From positions 1 through 26,369 of the forward strand of contig RGAX01000008.1 of the NCBI GenBank assembly GCA_009919985.1: a stretch of DNA of 26,369 bases, given 5' to 3'. Position 1 is the stretch's first letter; each line of letters starts with the position of its first letter. The translations under genes and the position numbers were made by a program. This document shows positions 1-7,929 of this stretch, in pieces. The notes beneath the pieces were generated by a model. That model did not search any database, had not been told where the DNA came from, and saw only the letters and a list, made by a program, of their open reading frames with translations. The stretch comes from Opitutaceae bacterium. Its GTDB lineage: Bacteria; Verrucomicrobiota; Verrucomicrobiia; Opitutales; Opitutaceae.

Positions 1-19
1 ACCCAAGCCTTACTCAAGC

Positions 20-36
20 ACCCACTCCCAGTGGGT
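20..36 (+). other. small hairpin just upstream of the CLC ATG
   Basis: ACCCAC at 20-25 pairs perfectly with GTGGGT at 31-36 around a 5-nt loop, ending 4 nt before the ATG at 41. If translation begins at 41 this structure would cover the ribosome-binding region and could control initiation. If the gene begins further upstream it is merely coding sequence. It is too short to match a fluoride riboswitch. Confidence 0.3.
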
Positions 37-40
37 AGCT

Positions 41-1249
41 ATGGCCGGGAGCTGCCTTTGGGCGATACCTGTCGGCTTGCTAGCGGGCACGGCAAGTGCG
101 CTATTTTTATGGTCACTGGATCGCGCGACCGAAACCCGAGGAGCCTACCCATGGTTACTCTACTGCCTCCCAGCGGCGGGATTTGGGGTCGGTTGGATCT
201 ATCAGCGCATCGGCCAAAAAGCCGAAGGCGGGACAAACTTAATTATCGAACAAATCCACGCCCCGGGCGGTGGCGTACCGGCCCGACTCGCGCCCCTGGT
301 GCTCGTAGGCACATTGGTCACACACCTGTGCGGTGGGTCAGCTGGGCGAGAAGGCACCGCGGTTCAAATGGGTGGAAGTATCGCCAGCGTTTTGGGACGT
401 CGATTTCGACTGCCGCCGCAAACACTTCGCGTAGTGCTCATGGCGGGCGTAGCGGCAGGTTTCGGCTCTGTTTTTGGCACGCCGGTGGCCGGGGCCGTCT
501 TCGCTGTGGAGGTAATCGCAAGTGATCGGACGCAATACCGGATGTTACTGCCGCTACTTTTAGCGAGCTGGGTCGGGCACTTCACCTGCTCAGCTTGGGG
601 CATTCAGCATGCGATTTATCATATCGCCAGCAGCATCGGTACGAAGCTGGAAGATTTTATCGAGCCGCTGTTAGGGATTAAAGTCATGATTGCCGCCGTA
701 GTTTTTGGCTGCGCGAGTCGATTATTCACAGCGATTAGCCATCGGTTAAACGACGCTTTTAAACGCTTCGTGGCATACGCGCCGCTGCGTCCCATGATTG
801 GAGGCCTGATGGTGCTCGCGCTCGTCTATTTCGTGGGCAAGCGGGATTATCTTGGCCTTGGGTTAAGTTCAAACGATCCCGCGACCATCACCTTACTTTC
901 CGCCTTCGAAGCGGGAGGAGCCGGCCCTTGGAGTTGGGCCTGGAAATTGATCTTCACCGTCGTGACCGTCGCCAGTGGTTTTAAGGGTGGCGAAGTGACC
1001 CCACTTTTCTTCATCGGTGCCACACTTGGTCACACGCTGGCGCTACTGCTCGGAGCGCCCGTAGATTTATTGGCGGGCTTGGGACTAATCGCCGTATTTG
1101 CTGGTGCGACCAAGACGCCCCTCGCCTGCACACTACTTGGCGTTGAACTTTTTGGTGCGCACCACGCGGTGTATTTTGCGATCGCTTGCTGGCTAGCACA
1201 GCGTTGCAGCGGATCGGCCACCCTCTACAATCGCAAAGGCAGAGGGTAA
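41..1249 (+). CDS. CLC-family anion channel/antiporter, CLC-F (fluoride) type; possibly 5'-truncated
   Basis: Integral membrane protein of the CLC family, 402 residues from the ATG at 41. The gating-glutamate motif reads GREGTAVQ (E104) instead of the classical GREGP. The helix N motif reads GGEVTP (residues 316-321) instead of GxFxP, with a glutamate at 318. The usual GSGIP serine motif is replaced by GGGVP (residues 76-80). From known family features this pattern fits the fluoride-exporting CLC-F branch rather than chloride CLCs; the fluoride assignment is inference. The reading frame stays open upstream of the ATG to the window edge, and helix B has a shorter N-terminal lead than I expect for relatives. 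The true start may therefore lie outside the window, and a fluoride riboswitch, if present, would too. It converges on cimA with a 23-bp gap. CLC family is secure; substrate is less so. Confidence 0.88.
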   Translation: MAGSCLWAIPVGLLAGTASALFLWSLDRATETRGAYPWLLYCLPAAGFGVGWIYQRIGQKAEGGTNLIIEQIHAPGGGVPARLAPLVLVGTLVTHLCGGSAGREGTAVQMGGSIASVLGRRFRLPPQTLRVVLMAGVAAGFGSVFGTPVAGAVFAVEVIASDRTQYRMLLPLLLASWVGHFTCSAWGIQHAIYHIASSIGTKLEDFIEPLLGIKVMIAAVVFGCASRLFTAISHRLNDAFKRFVAYAPLRPMIGGLMVLALVYFVGKRDYLGLGLSSNDPATITLLSAFEAGGAGPWSWAWKLIFTVVTVASGFKGGEVTPLFFIGATLGHTLALLLGAPVDLLAGLGLIAVFAGATKTPLACTLLGVELFGAHHAVYFAIACWLAQRCSGSATLYNRKGRG

Positions 1250-1272
1250 ACCAGCATCCCAACTGCGTACGT

Positions 1273-2835
1273 TTAGCCCAAAGACAATTTGTAGTCCACC
1301 GCGTCCCGCAACGCTTCCCAACTGGCGTCGATAATATTGTCACTGACCCCAACCGTGCCCCAGACCGTGCGACCGTCGCCGCTTTCGATCAAAACCCGGG
1401 TGCGCGAATTGGTGCCCGCTCCGCTCTCGAGGATGCGCACCTTATAATCGCGCAACACCAATTCCTTCAGCTGAGGATAGGTCTTTTCGAGCGCAAGACG
1501 CAGCGCCTTATCGAGCGCCCCGACCGGGCCCGTACACTCGGCCACGGTATGCACCGATTCCCCGCCAACGCGGATTTTGACCGTAGCCTCCGCCCAGAGA
1601 TCGGCGCCGTGACGCTCGATGATGACGCGATAGGTCTCGACTTCAAAAAACGTTTTTCGCTGCCCGAGCGCAGCTCCGACCAAGAGACGAAACGAGGCAT
1701 CGGCCGCTTCGTATTCGTAGCCTCGAAACTCGCGCTCCTTGAGTTGCTCGATTAACGCCTTCATCTCGGGACGTTTTTCATCCAATTCGAGGCCCAATTC
1801 TTTGGCCTTAAGTGCGAGACTGCTGCGACCCGCCATATCAGAGACAAGCACACGGGTGCGATTGCCCACGAGCGCGGGGTCGATGTGCTCGTAACTACGC
1901 GCGACCTTTTGTGCCGCGTTGGCGTGCAAGCCGCCCTTGTGCGCAAACGCCGATTGACCGACAAACGGCGCCTTGGGATCCGGCCGCAGATTCGCAAGCT
2001 CGTCAAAAAACAGCGAGAGATCGCGCAGTTGCGCCAAGTTGGTCGCGCAACGCGCCGTGCAATCCATCTTTAAGAACAAATTCGCGAGGACCGTGGTGAG
2101 ATTGGCGTTTCCGACTCGTTCGCCGTAGCCGTTGGCGGTGCCTTGGACTAGGCGCGCGCCCGCGGTCACGCCTGCGAGAGTGAGTGCGACGCCTAAGCCA
2201 CTATCGTTGTGACAATGCACGCCAATTTTCTCACCGCCAAATTCTCGCACCGCGTGAGCGACGATACCCTTAAAATCATCCACGAGTGTACCGCCGTTAG
2301 TATCACAGAGGGTGAGGTTGCTCGCGCCGCCGCGCAAAGCCGCCGCCAAGGTGCGGATCGCATACTCAGGATCAGCCTTGTAACCGTCGAAAAAATGCTC
2401 GGCGTCGTAGACCACCTCGCGCCCCTGCGCGACCAGATAGCGCGTGGAATCTTCGATCATCGCAAGATTTTCCTCGAGCGTCGTACGCAGGATTTCGGTG
2501 ACATGGAGCGTCCACGTTTTACCAACAATAGTCATCACGGGCATGCCACTATCGATCAGCGTGCGTAGTTGCGGATCCTCGTCCGCCTTCGCTCCGGCGC
2601 GACGCGTGGAACCAAAGGCCGCCAACCGCGCATGCTTCAACTTGAGGTGCTTCGCCTCGGCAAAAAACGTGATATCCCGCGGATTAGAGCCAGGAAACCC
2701 ACCCTCAATATAGTCGACGCCAAATTGATCCAACCGCTCGGCAATCCGCAGCTTGTCGGCCACAGAAAAGCTGATGCCCTCACCTTGCGTGCCATCACGC
2801 AAGGTTGTGTCGTAGATTTTGACGGCGGTACTCAT
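1273..2835 (-). CDS. cimA: (R)-citramalate synthase
   Basis: Condenses pyruvate with acetyl-CoA to citramalate, the entry to 2-oxobutyrate and isoleucine that bypasses threonine deaminase. The protein has 520 residues. An N-terminal HMGL/DRE-TIM barrel carries the DTTLRDGTQ signature (residues 9-17), the metal-binding HCHND (207-211) and NGYGERVGNANL (235-246). A C-terminal LeuA-type dimer/allosteric domain (about 375-520) would be the site of isoleucine feedback. The TLRDGTQGEG form and overall length fit the long CimA type rather than 2-isopropylmalate or homocitrate synthase. The ATG at 2835 gives the canonical short lead MSTAVKIYDTTLRDG. It lies downstream of thrC on the same strand but 391 bp away, so it may have its own promoter. 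The leuCD partners are not in the window. Confidence 0.93.
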   Translation of the reverse strand: MSTAVKIYDTTLRDGTQGEGISFSVADKLRIAERLDQFGVDYIEGGFPGSNPRDITFFAEAKHLKLKHARLAAFGSTRRAGAKADEDPQLRTLIDSGMPVMTIVGKTWTLHVTEILRTTLEENLAMIEDSTRYLVAQGREVVYDAEHFFDGYKADPEYAIRTLAAALRGGASNLTLCDTNGGTLVDDFKGIVAHAVREFGGEKIGVHCHNDSGLGVALTLAGVTAGARLVQGTANGYGERVGNANLTTVLANLFLKMDCTARCATNLAQLRDLSLFFDELANLRPDPKAPFVGQSAFAHKGGLHANAAQKVARSYEHIDPALVGNRTRVLVSDMAGRSSLALKAKELGLELDEKRPEMKALIEQLKEREFRGYEYEAADASFRLLVGAALGQRKTFFEVETYRVIIERHGADLWAEATVKIRVGGESVHTVAECTGPVGALDKALRLALEKTYPQLKELVLRDYKVRILESGAGTNSRTRVLIESGDGRTVWGTVGVSDNIIDASWEALRDAVDYKLSLG

Positions 2836-3055
2836 TCGAGAGAAGAAAAATTGCTTCTTACGCCCACCGAGGCAAGGGAGCTTTTACAACCGCTTCTTTG
2901 CTACAACCAGACGCCTCAGCGCAGCACCTAAGCCGCCTACGCGAAGTAGCTCGATGACGTTTAAATCCGACTCCAAAATCAATCAGGATGGAACGGCCCT
3001 AATGGCACAAGACAGGATAGGTTTTACGGTTAAGCCAAATCTCTCAGAGGGGAAA

Positions 3056-3095
3056 GGCTCAGGCTCGCATGTAGATCGCGCACCTAGCCTCAGCC
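3056..3095 (-). terminator. imperfect stem-loop downstream of thrC, possible terminator or leader element
   Basis: On the plus strand GGCTCAGGCT (3056-3065) and AGCCTCAGCC (3086-3095) pair at 9 of 10 positions with a 20-nt loop, and CGC/GCG can pair further inside it. Read on the minus strand the stem is followed by TTTCCCC, so it could weakly terminate thrC transcription about 130 nt after its stop. It could instead be a structured part of a cimA leader. The T-run is poor, so terminator function is uncertain. Confidence 0.3.
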
Positions 3096-3096
3096 G

Positions 3097-3110
3097 ATTA
3101 CGCATTACGC
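3097..3110. repeat. tandem heptamer ATTACGC x2
   Basis: Two exact adjacent copies of ATTACGC lie immediately after the 10-bp inverted repeat. Two copies may be chance, but they sit in the only long non-coding stretch of the window and could be spaced half-sites for a regulator or a small duplication left by a past insertion. Confidence 0.35.
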
Positions 3111-3126
3111 GCCTGCGGCGTTAATC

Positions 3127-3149
3127 TTGATATTATGCGCCAATATCAA
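3127..3149. promoter_or_regulatory. perfect 8-bp palindrome, candidate operator
   Basis: TTGATATT (3127-3134) and AATATCAA (3142-3149) are exact reverse complements around the 7-nt spacer ATGCGCC. The AT-rich arms stand out against the GC-rich surroundings. Dyad symmetry of this size is typical of dimeric regulator sites. It lies 39 bp upstream of the ATG at 3189 that begins the apparent gene remnant, so it may be the relict operator or promoter region of that lost gene rather than part of thrC/cimA control. Confidence 0.35.
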
Positions 3150-3188
3150 ATCGATCCATCCACTGAAACGAGGGAAGGCGGATACGTG

Positions 3189-3221
3189 ATGAAGTTCACC
3201 AACCCAATTTACGACAGCTAG
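3189..3221 (+). pseudogene. severed N-terminus of a PD-(D/E)XK/Rpn-type nuclease-transposase protein
   Basis: A purine-rich GGGAAGGCGGA precedes an ATG at 3189 that encodes MKFTNPIYDS and then stops at 3219-3221. MKxxNPIYDxxFKYLMED is, from memory, the conserved start of a large PD-(D/E)XK nuclease-type (Rpn-like) family common in Bacteroidota and Verrucomicrobiota. Similarity ends at the stop codon, and the thrC 3' end follows within six bases, so the rest of the gene seems deleted. The frame is also open upstream to an ATG at 3135. Ten residues are too few for certainty; the call rests on motif recall. Confidence 0.35.
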
Positions 3222-3226
3222 TTGCG

Positions 3227-4591
3227 TTAGCAGACTGCGTATTGCTCGATAAAACCACGGATCGAGGCCACATCGGTCTTCAATAAATATTTCTGCACCG
3301 AGCGCGTCTTTAGTGCCTCTAGGCTAGGCGCCTTGGGTTCGATGCCGATAGCGGAAACAATCGTGTCGGGAAATTTGGCTGGGCTGGCCGTCGCTAGCAA
3401 CACACTCGGGCGATCCTGAGCCAATTCCGCGAAACCACAGGCGGTGTGCGGATCGACGATGTAGCCAAAGCGCTCGTAAACCGAGCGAATGATCCCGGGG
3501 ATCTGCGCATCCGAGCAGCGAGAGGCGCTCAGTGTGTCGCGAGCGAAATTTTCAAATTGGTATCCGCCGGTTTTCTTGAATGTCTGCATGACATCGCGCA
3601 CCTTGGCTGCATCTCCACCCACGCTCAGGTACAAGAAACGCTCAAAGTTACTTGATACTTGAATGTCCATTGAGGGAGCGAGACTCGGCGCGACGGCTGA
3701 GACACGGTAATCGCCCGTCGTAAACAGACGGTAGAGAATATCATTCTGATTGGTCGCGACTTTGAAGCTTCGAATCGGCACGCCCATTTTTTGGAGCAGC
3801 CAACCCGCAAGCACGTTGCCGAAATTACCGGTCGGTACCACGAACTCCGTCTCGGCGCGCGTCGCTGCAGGAAGTCGCAAAAAAGCGTAAAGATAATATA
3901 CCGATTGCGCCAGCACGCGGGCGATGTTGACCGAGTTCACCGCCGAGAGGCGGTGTTGTTGGCGAAACTTCTGATCACCGAAAATTTCTTTCAATGAAGT
4001 CTGCGCGTCGTCAAACGAGCCATCAACGGCGAGGGCGAAAACATTCGTCGCGCCGGTGCACGCCATTTGACGCTCCTGCAGAGGCGAAACGCGTCCGTCA
4101 GGATAGAGAATAAAAATCGCAGTGCCGGGCTTCCCGAGCAGGCCGTGGATCGCGGCCGCGCCCGTGTCACCTGAAGTGGCGCCGAGCACGTTGATAGATT
4201 CTTTGCGCAATGTGCACTGGTTCCCGTAAAGGTTACCAAGCAGTTGCAGCGCGAAATCTTTAAACGCTAGCGTCGGACCATGAAACAGCTCTAGCACGTA
4301 GAGGTTTTTTGAGAGTTCCTTCAACGGGGCGATGCCGGGATCGGAAAACGACGTGTAAGAACTCGCAACCAATCCACGCAAGGTTTCTGGCGGAATATCC
4401 GTTGCAAAGCGCCGCAGAAATTCGAAACACAGCTCGGCGTAACCAAGCGTCTCAAAGCGGCGGAGGTCAGCCGCAGAAAACTGGGGGAGCGTCTCAGGTA
4501 AATACAATCCACCGTCTGGCGCCAAACCAATGGCGACGGCTTCGGAAAAACCGACAGGCTCGGTCAATCCACGGGTGGAAAGGTAGCGCAT
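3227..4591 (-). CDS. thrC: threonine synthase
   Basis: PLP enzyme converting O-phosphohomoserine to threonine, the last step of the pathway begun by the upstream lysC and hom. The protein has 454 residues, the size of the E. coli-type (class 1) enzyme without an N-terminal regulatory extension. MRYLSTRG at the N-terminus is typical. GPTLAFKDFALQ (residues 105-116) contains the Schiff-base lysine K111. ATSGDTGAA (138-146) and PTGNFGNV are further fold-type II PLP motifs. The start at 4591 is canonical. It lies 75 bp downstream of lysC on the same strand and is probably co-transcribed with it. Confidence 0.96.
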   Translation of the reverse strand: MRYLSTRGLTEPVGFSEAVAIGLAPDGGLYLPETLPQFSAADLRRFETLGYAELCFEFLRRFATDIPPETLRGLVASSYTSFSDPGIAPLKELSKNLYVLELFHGPTLAFKDFALQLLGNLYGNQCTLRKESINVLGATSGDTGAAAIHGLLGKPGTAIFILYPDGRVSPLQERQMACTGATNVFALAVDGSFDDAQTSLKEIFGDQKFRQQHRLSAVNSVNIARVLAQSVYYLYAFLRLPAATRAETEFVVPTGNFGNVLAGWLLQKMGVPIRSFKVATNQNDILYRLFTTGDYRVSAVAPSLAPSMDIQVSSNFERFLYLSVGGDAAKVRDVMQTFKKTGGYQFENFARDTLSASRCSDAQIPGIIRSVYERFGYIVDPHTACGFAELAQDRPSVLLATASPAKFPDTIVSAIGIEPKAPSLEALKTRSVQKYLLKTDVASIRGFIEQYAVC

Positions 4592-4666
4592 GGGAAAAGG
4601 GCGCGGAGCGTAGTCGCCCGGATAATACCAAGTTAAGTCGGCGGGCTTTAGTTCACCCGCTTCGGC

Positions 4667-5884
4667 TCAAGCTTGATCGAGTTGAAACGCGGCATGAGCG
4701 ACGCGAGCGGCTTCTTCGACACGGTCGAGATCGATCACGACGGAAATTTTGATCTCCGAGGTGCTGATGAGCTCGATGTTGATACCGGCTTCAGCGAGCG
4801 CTTGGAAAAGCGTCGCGGCGACACCACTGTGCGTTTTCATGCCGACGCCGACGACCGAGAGTTTGGCGATGTGTTCGTGGACGGCGACTTGACCGCCACC
4901 GATCGCGGCGAGCACGGGCTCGAGAGCTTTGACGGCCTTGCGCGTGTCGGTCTGTGGCACGGTGAATGTGAGGTTGGCCACGCCATGGCGGCCGACGTTT
5001 TGCACGATCATGTCGACGAGGACTGAGGCATCAGCAAGGGCGCGGAAAACCTTCGCGGCGGAGCCGGGTTTATCAACGATGTTACTGACGATGACCTTGG
5101 CCTGATCTTTATCGACGGCGACACCGCGCACGACGACTTTTTCCATGTAGGCGACTTCTTTTTTCACGATGGTTCCTGGATTATGGTTAAAGGAGGAGCG
5201 GACTTCAAAAACGACGTCGTACTTCGCTGCGAATTCGACGGAGCGCGACTGCATCACCTTGGAGCCGGAAGAGGCGAGTTCGAGCATCTCGTCGTAGCTA
5301 ATTTCGGAGATTTTTTTAGCGTTCTTCACCACACGGGGATCGGCGGTGTAGACGCCATCAACATCCGTGTAGATCTCGCATTTATCGGCCTTAAGGGCGG
5401 CGGCGATCGCAATAGCCGTGAGATCGGAGCCACCGCGACCGAGGGTCGTGATGCGCCCTTCGTCGTCGGCACCTTGAAAGCCGGCGACGATGATGATACG
5501 GCCAGCCTTGAGCTCTTTCTCCATGGGCTTCGGATTGATGCCTTGTATCTTCGCCTTGGTGTGAACCTTGTCGGTAAAGATGCCGGCTTGGGCGCCAGTG
5601 TAGCTGACGGCGTCGGCACCGATGCCTTGAAGAGCCATGGCCACGAGTGCGATGGTTTCTTGCTCGCCGATGGCCAGGAGTTGATCGAGTTCGCGTTCGC
5701 TGGGATCGGGGCAGACGGCTTTGGCGCGGGCGATGAGCTCGTTGGTCACTCCGGCGCGGGCAGAGACGACGACGACGACCTCGTTGCCTTCGTCGCGGGT
5801 GCCTTTGATACGCTCGGCGACTTTTTTAATGCGTTCGACGTCACCGACGGAGGTGCCGCCATATTTTTGGACGATACGGGCCAT
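4667..5884 (-). CDS. lysC: aspartate kinase
   Basis: Phosphorylates aspartate, the committed step toward lysine, threonine and methionine. The ATG at 5884 gives 405 residues starting MARIVQKYGGTSVG, the canonical family start. An in-frame ATG at 5920 would add 12 residues without family character and overlap hom, so I reject it; the chosen start leaves a 16-bp gap after hom. Visible motifs are KYGGTSV (7-13), GRGGSDLTA (149-157) and YTDVDGVYTADPR (172-184). The C-terminal third (from about 265) holds two ACT domains that bind the feedback amino acid. It is monofunctional; its partner activity is the separate hom gene just upstream. The ATP-site segment reads SARAGVTNEL where SAMGxTTDEL is commoner. 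Confidence 0.96.
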   Translation of the reverse strand: MARIVQKYGGTSVGDVERIKKVAERIKGTRDEGNEVVVVVSARAGVTNELIARAKAVCPDPSERELDQLLAIGEQETIALVAMALQGIGADAVSYTGAQAGIFTDKVHTKAKIQGINPKPMEKELKAGRIIIVAGFQGADDEGRITTLGRGGSDLTAIAIAAALKADKCEIYTDVDGVYTADPRVVKNAKKISEISYDEMLELASSGSKVMQSRSVEFAAKYDVVFEVRSSFNHNPGTIVKKEVAYMEKVVVRGVAVDKDQAKVIVSNIVDKPGSAAKVFRALADASVLVDMIVQNVGRHGVANLTFTVPQTDTRKAVKALEPVLAAIGGGQVAVHEHIAKLSVVGVGMKTHSGVAATLFQALAEAGINIELISTSEIKISVVIDLDRVEEAARVAHAAFQLDQA

Positions 5885-5900
5885 GGTCTGGTTAAAAAAA

Positions 5901-7223
5901 TTAGTCGTTAAAATCGCCAATGCGGAGCAAGACGGGTTGTTCGAGCACGCTGCTCAATCCGGCGAGATGTTTGAGGGTGGCACCGATGGCGCGTTCGTCG
6001 CTTTCGTGCGTGGTGAGGACGAGGGAGGCGGCGCCGATACGTTCGGAGGGATTTTGAATCACGCTGGCGATGCTGACGTGGTGTTTAGCCATCACGGAAG
6101 CGACGCGAGCAAGTACGCCGGGCTGATCCTTTACGGATAGGCGAACGTAGTAACGGCTACGAATGCGCTCGGGCGGGGCGAGGCGGCAATCGGCGCACAG
6201 TGCGGGCGCGTCGTCGCTCATATGATGCGCGCCTTTGCCGTGACGCAGAAGCGCGACCGCATCGGCGATGTCACTGATGACGGCGCTGGAGGTGGCATCT
6301 TGGCCAGCGCCGCGGCCGATATAAAGCGTGGTGCCCACAATGTCACCCGTGACGGAAATGGCGTTGAACACGCCGCTAACGTTGGCGAGTACATTGCCTA
6401 CGGGAAGCAGCGTGGGTTGCACGCGAACGCTGATTTCGTTGGTCGTGAAATCGCGGGTGATAATCGCGAGTAGCTTGATGCCGTAGCCGAGGGTGGCTGC
6501 GGTCTTAAAATCGGCGGGGGTGATGCGACTGATACCTTCGACGAGCATGCGGTCGGGTTTGATCCACATGCCGTGGGCGAGCCAGGCAAGGACCGAGGCT
6601 TTGTGGGCGGTGTCCCAACCGTCAACGTCTAGGGATTCATCGGCTTCGGCGTAGCCGAGGCGTTTGGCATCAGCGAGAACATCGGCATAGGGTGCGTCGC
6701 GTTCCTCCATCTGCGTGAGGATGTAGTTACACGTGCCGTTGAGGATGCCGTAAATGCGGGTGAAACGATTAGCGACCAGGCCTTCGCGCAGGGCTTTGAT
6801 GAGCGGGATGCCGCCGGCGACACTGGCTTCAAAAAAGAAATGCCCGCCGTGCTTGCGCGCCGTCGCAAAGATCTCGGCGCCATGGGCGCAGATAAGTGCT
6901 TTGTTAGCCGAGACGACGATTTTACCGCGAGCCAGGGCGGCGAGCGTCACTTGGCGAGCTAGACCGGTGCCACCCATGAGTTCGCAGACGATGTCGATCT
7001 TGGGATCGGTCGCGATCGAGAGGGGATCATCCGTGAGCTTGGAGGCTGCAATTTTAACCGGTCGCTTCTTCTTGAGATCGCGAGCGGAAGCGCGCGCGAG
7101 CACAAGCTTGGCGCCGAGACGGGTCTCGAGCAGTGCACGCGAGCGCTCGATGTGTTTCCAGACGCCTTGGCCCACGGTACCAAAGCCACAGATGCCGATT
7201 GAGATAGTCAGGGGCGAGCTCAT
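5901..7223 (-). CDS. hom: homoserine dehydrogenase
   Basis: NAD(P)H-dependent reduction of aspartate semialdehyde to homoserine. 440 residues in three parts: a Rossmann domain with GFGTVG (13-18) and SANKAL (105-110, K108), a catalytic domain with EASVAGGIP (132-140), NGTCNYILT (162-170) and DVDGWDTAHK (199-208, catalytic K208), and a C-terminal ACT domain from about 355 that usually confers threonine inhibition. This is the long, regulated Gram-positive/cyanobacterial-type form. Its ATG overlaps the plsY stop as ATGA (7220-7223), implying translational coupling, and lysC follows 16 bp later. Confidence 0.96.
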   Translation of the reverse strand: MSSPLTISIGICGFGTVGQGVWKHIERSRALLETRLGAKLVLARASARDLKKKRPVKIAASKLTDDPLSIATDPKIDIVCELMGGTGLARQVTLAALARGKIVVSANKALICAHGAEIFATARKHGGHFFFEASVAGGIPLIKALREGLVANRFTRIYGILNGTCNYILTQMEERDAPYADVLADAKRLGYAEADESLDVDGWDTAHKASVLAWLAHGMWIKPDRMLVEGISRITPADFKTAATLGYGIKLLAIITRDFTTNEISVRVQPTLLPVGNVLANVSGVFNAISVTGDIVGTTLYIGRGAGQDATSSAVISDIADAVALLRHGKGAHHMSDDAPALCADCRLAPPERIRSRYYVRLSVKDQPGVLARVASVMAKHHVSIASVIQNPSERIGAASLVLTTHESDERAIGATLKHLAGLSSVLEQPVLLRIGDFND

Positions 7224-7909
7224 GGCGTGGCGGCAGGTTTTTTCACAAAACGATTTTCCGTGCCGTTAACCAGACGCGTGATGTTGGCGCGGTGCCGCAC
7301 GATCACAAATAGCGAGGCGAGGCTGGAAAACACCAAGAGCGGTTTCGGCTGGCCTTGAAAAAACACCGTGATTGGGAGCGCAACCGCCGAGAGGATCGAA
7401 GCGAGCGAAACGTAGCGGCTGGCATAAAACGTAGCGACCCACACCGCGGCGGCGACGAGTGCGCCCAAAGGCATGAGTACGAGGCAACCGCCGGCGGCCG
7501 TGGCGACGCCTTTGCCCCCACGGAAACCGGTAAAGCAGGAAAAACTATGGCCGAGCATCGCGCCCACGAGACCGGCCATGCCCATATTGACCCAATCGGC
7601 GCCCAAGTAGGTGCCGTTGAGCAGTGAAACCGGGGCCGAGAGATCGATAGTGAGCTTGCTGCTGCTGGCACCAAAGGACCACGATGCGGCCAACGCGCCT
7701 TTGGCAGCATCGAGCGCGAAGACGAGGTTGCCGGGACCAGGACCGAGCACGCGGCGCACGTTGGTGGCGCCGGGATTTTTGCTGCCGACTTCAAAGATAT
7801 TCACTCCCTTGGCCCGCGCGACCAGATATCCGAAGGGCAACGCGCCCAATAGATAGCCGACAAGAGCGGTGAAGATGAGGGCGGTGAGCACAGAAGGAGG
7901 CGGTAGCAA
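7220..7909 (-). CDS. plsY: acyl-phosphate:glycerol-3-phosphate acyltransferase
   Basis: Membrane enzyme that moves an acyl group from acyl-phosphate to glycerol-3-phosphate, the first step of phospholipid synthesis. 229 residues, slightly longer than the usual ~200. The extra length appears to lie in a Ser/Leu-rich stretch at about residues 77-104. Motif 1 reads GSKNPGATN (42-50). Motif 2 reads GHSFSCFTGFRGGKGVAT (120-137), the glycine-rich acyl-phosphate/phosphate loop, with serine where many relatives carry proline. Several hydrophobic membrane segments are evident, beginning LIFTALVGYLLGALPFGYL. It starts 20 bp after serA and overlaps hom by four bases, so it is embedded in the amino-acid operon. 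PlsX is not in the window. Confidence 0.94.
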   Translation of the reverse strand: MLPPPSVLTALIFTALVGYLLGALPFGYLVARAKGVNIFEVGSKNPGATNVRRVLGPGPGNLVFALDAAKGALAASWSFGASSSKLTIDLSAPVSLLNGTYLGADWVNMGMAGLVGAMLGHSFSCFTGFRGGKGVATAAGGCLVLMPLGALVAAAVWVATFYASRYVSLASILSAVALPITVFFQGQPKPLLVFSSLASLFVIVRHRANITRLVNGTENRFVKKPAATP

Positions 7910-7929
7910 CGCGCGGGGGTTAGACGGAA

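Larger units (their letters stand above)
2836..3226. other. 391-bp thrC-cimA intergenic region with repeats; no convincing intact gene
   Basis: The region holds a near-perfect 10-bp inverted repeat (3056-3065/3086-3095), a tandem heptamer ATTACGC x2 (3097-3110), a perfect 8-bp inverted repeat (3127-3134/3142-3149) and a short plus-strand reading frame ending at 3221 that resembles a gene remnant. It should also contain the cimA leader on the minus strand. Open frames here, such as a plus-strand frame of about 56 codons from 2955, show no recognisable protein character. I looked for glycine, SAM and T-box riboswitch signatures and saw none. Confidence 0.6.

Noticed and set aside
3001..3120. 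Possible glycine riboswitch (CTCTCAGAGG... purine-rich patch)
   Set aside because: The conserved glycine aptamer core is not present on either strand; only a few shared letters.
2819..3124. Plus-strand open frame of 101 codons over the cimA-thrC gap
   Set aside because: It begins antisense inside cimA, has no recognisable domain and would run through the inverted repeat; treated as non-coding.
4592..4666. GCGGG/CCCGC pairing between lysC and thrC as a terminator
   Set aside because: Only a 5-bp stem with no T-run on the transcribed side, and thrC just downstream is likely co-transcribed.
5183..5911. Plus-strand open frame of 242 codons
   Set aside because: It lies antisense to the well-supported aspartate kinase gene and its Asp/Gly-rich product has no family character; it is a shadow of GC-rich coding sequence.
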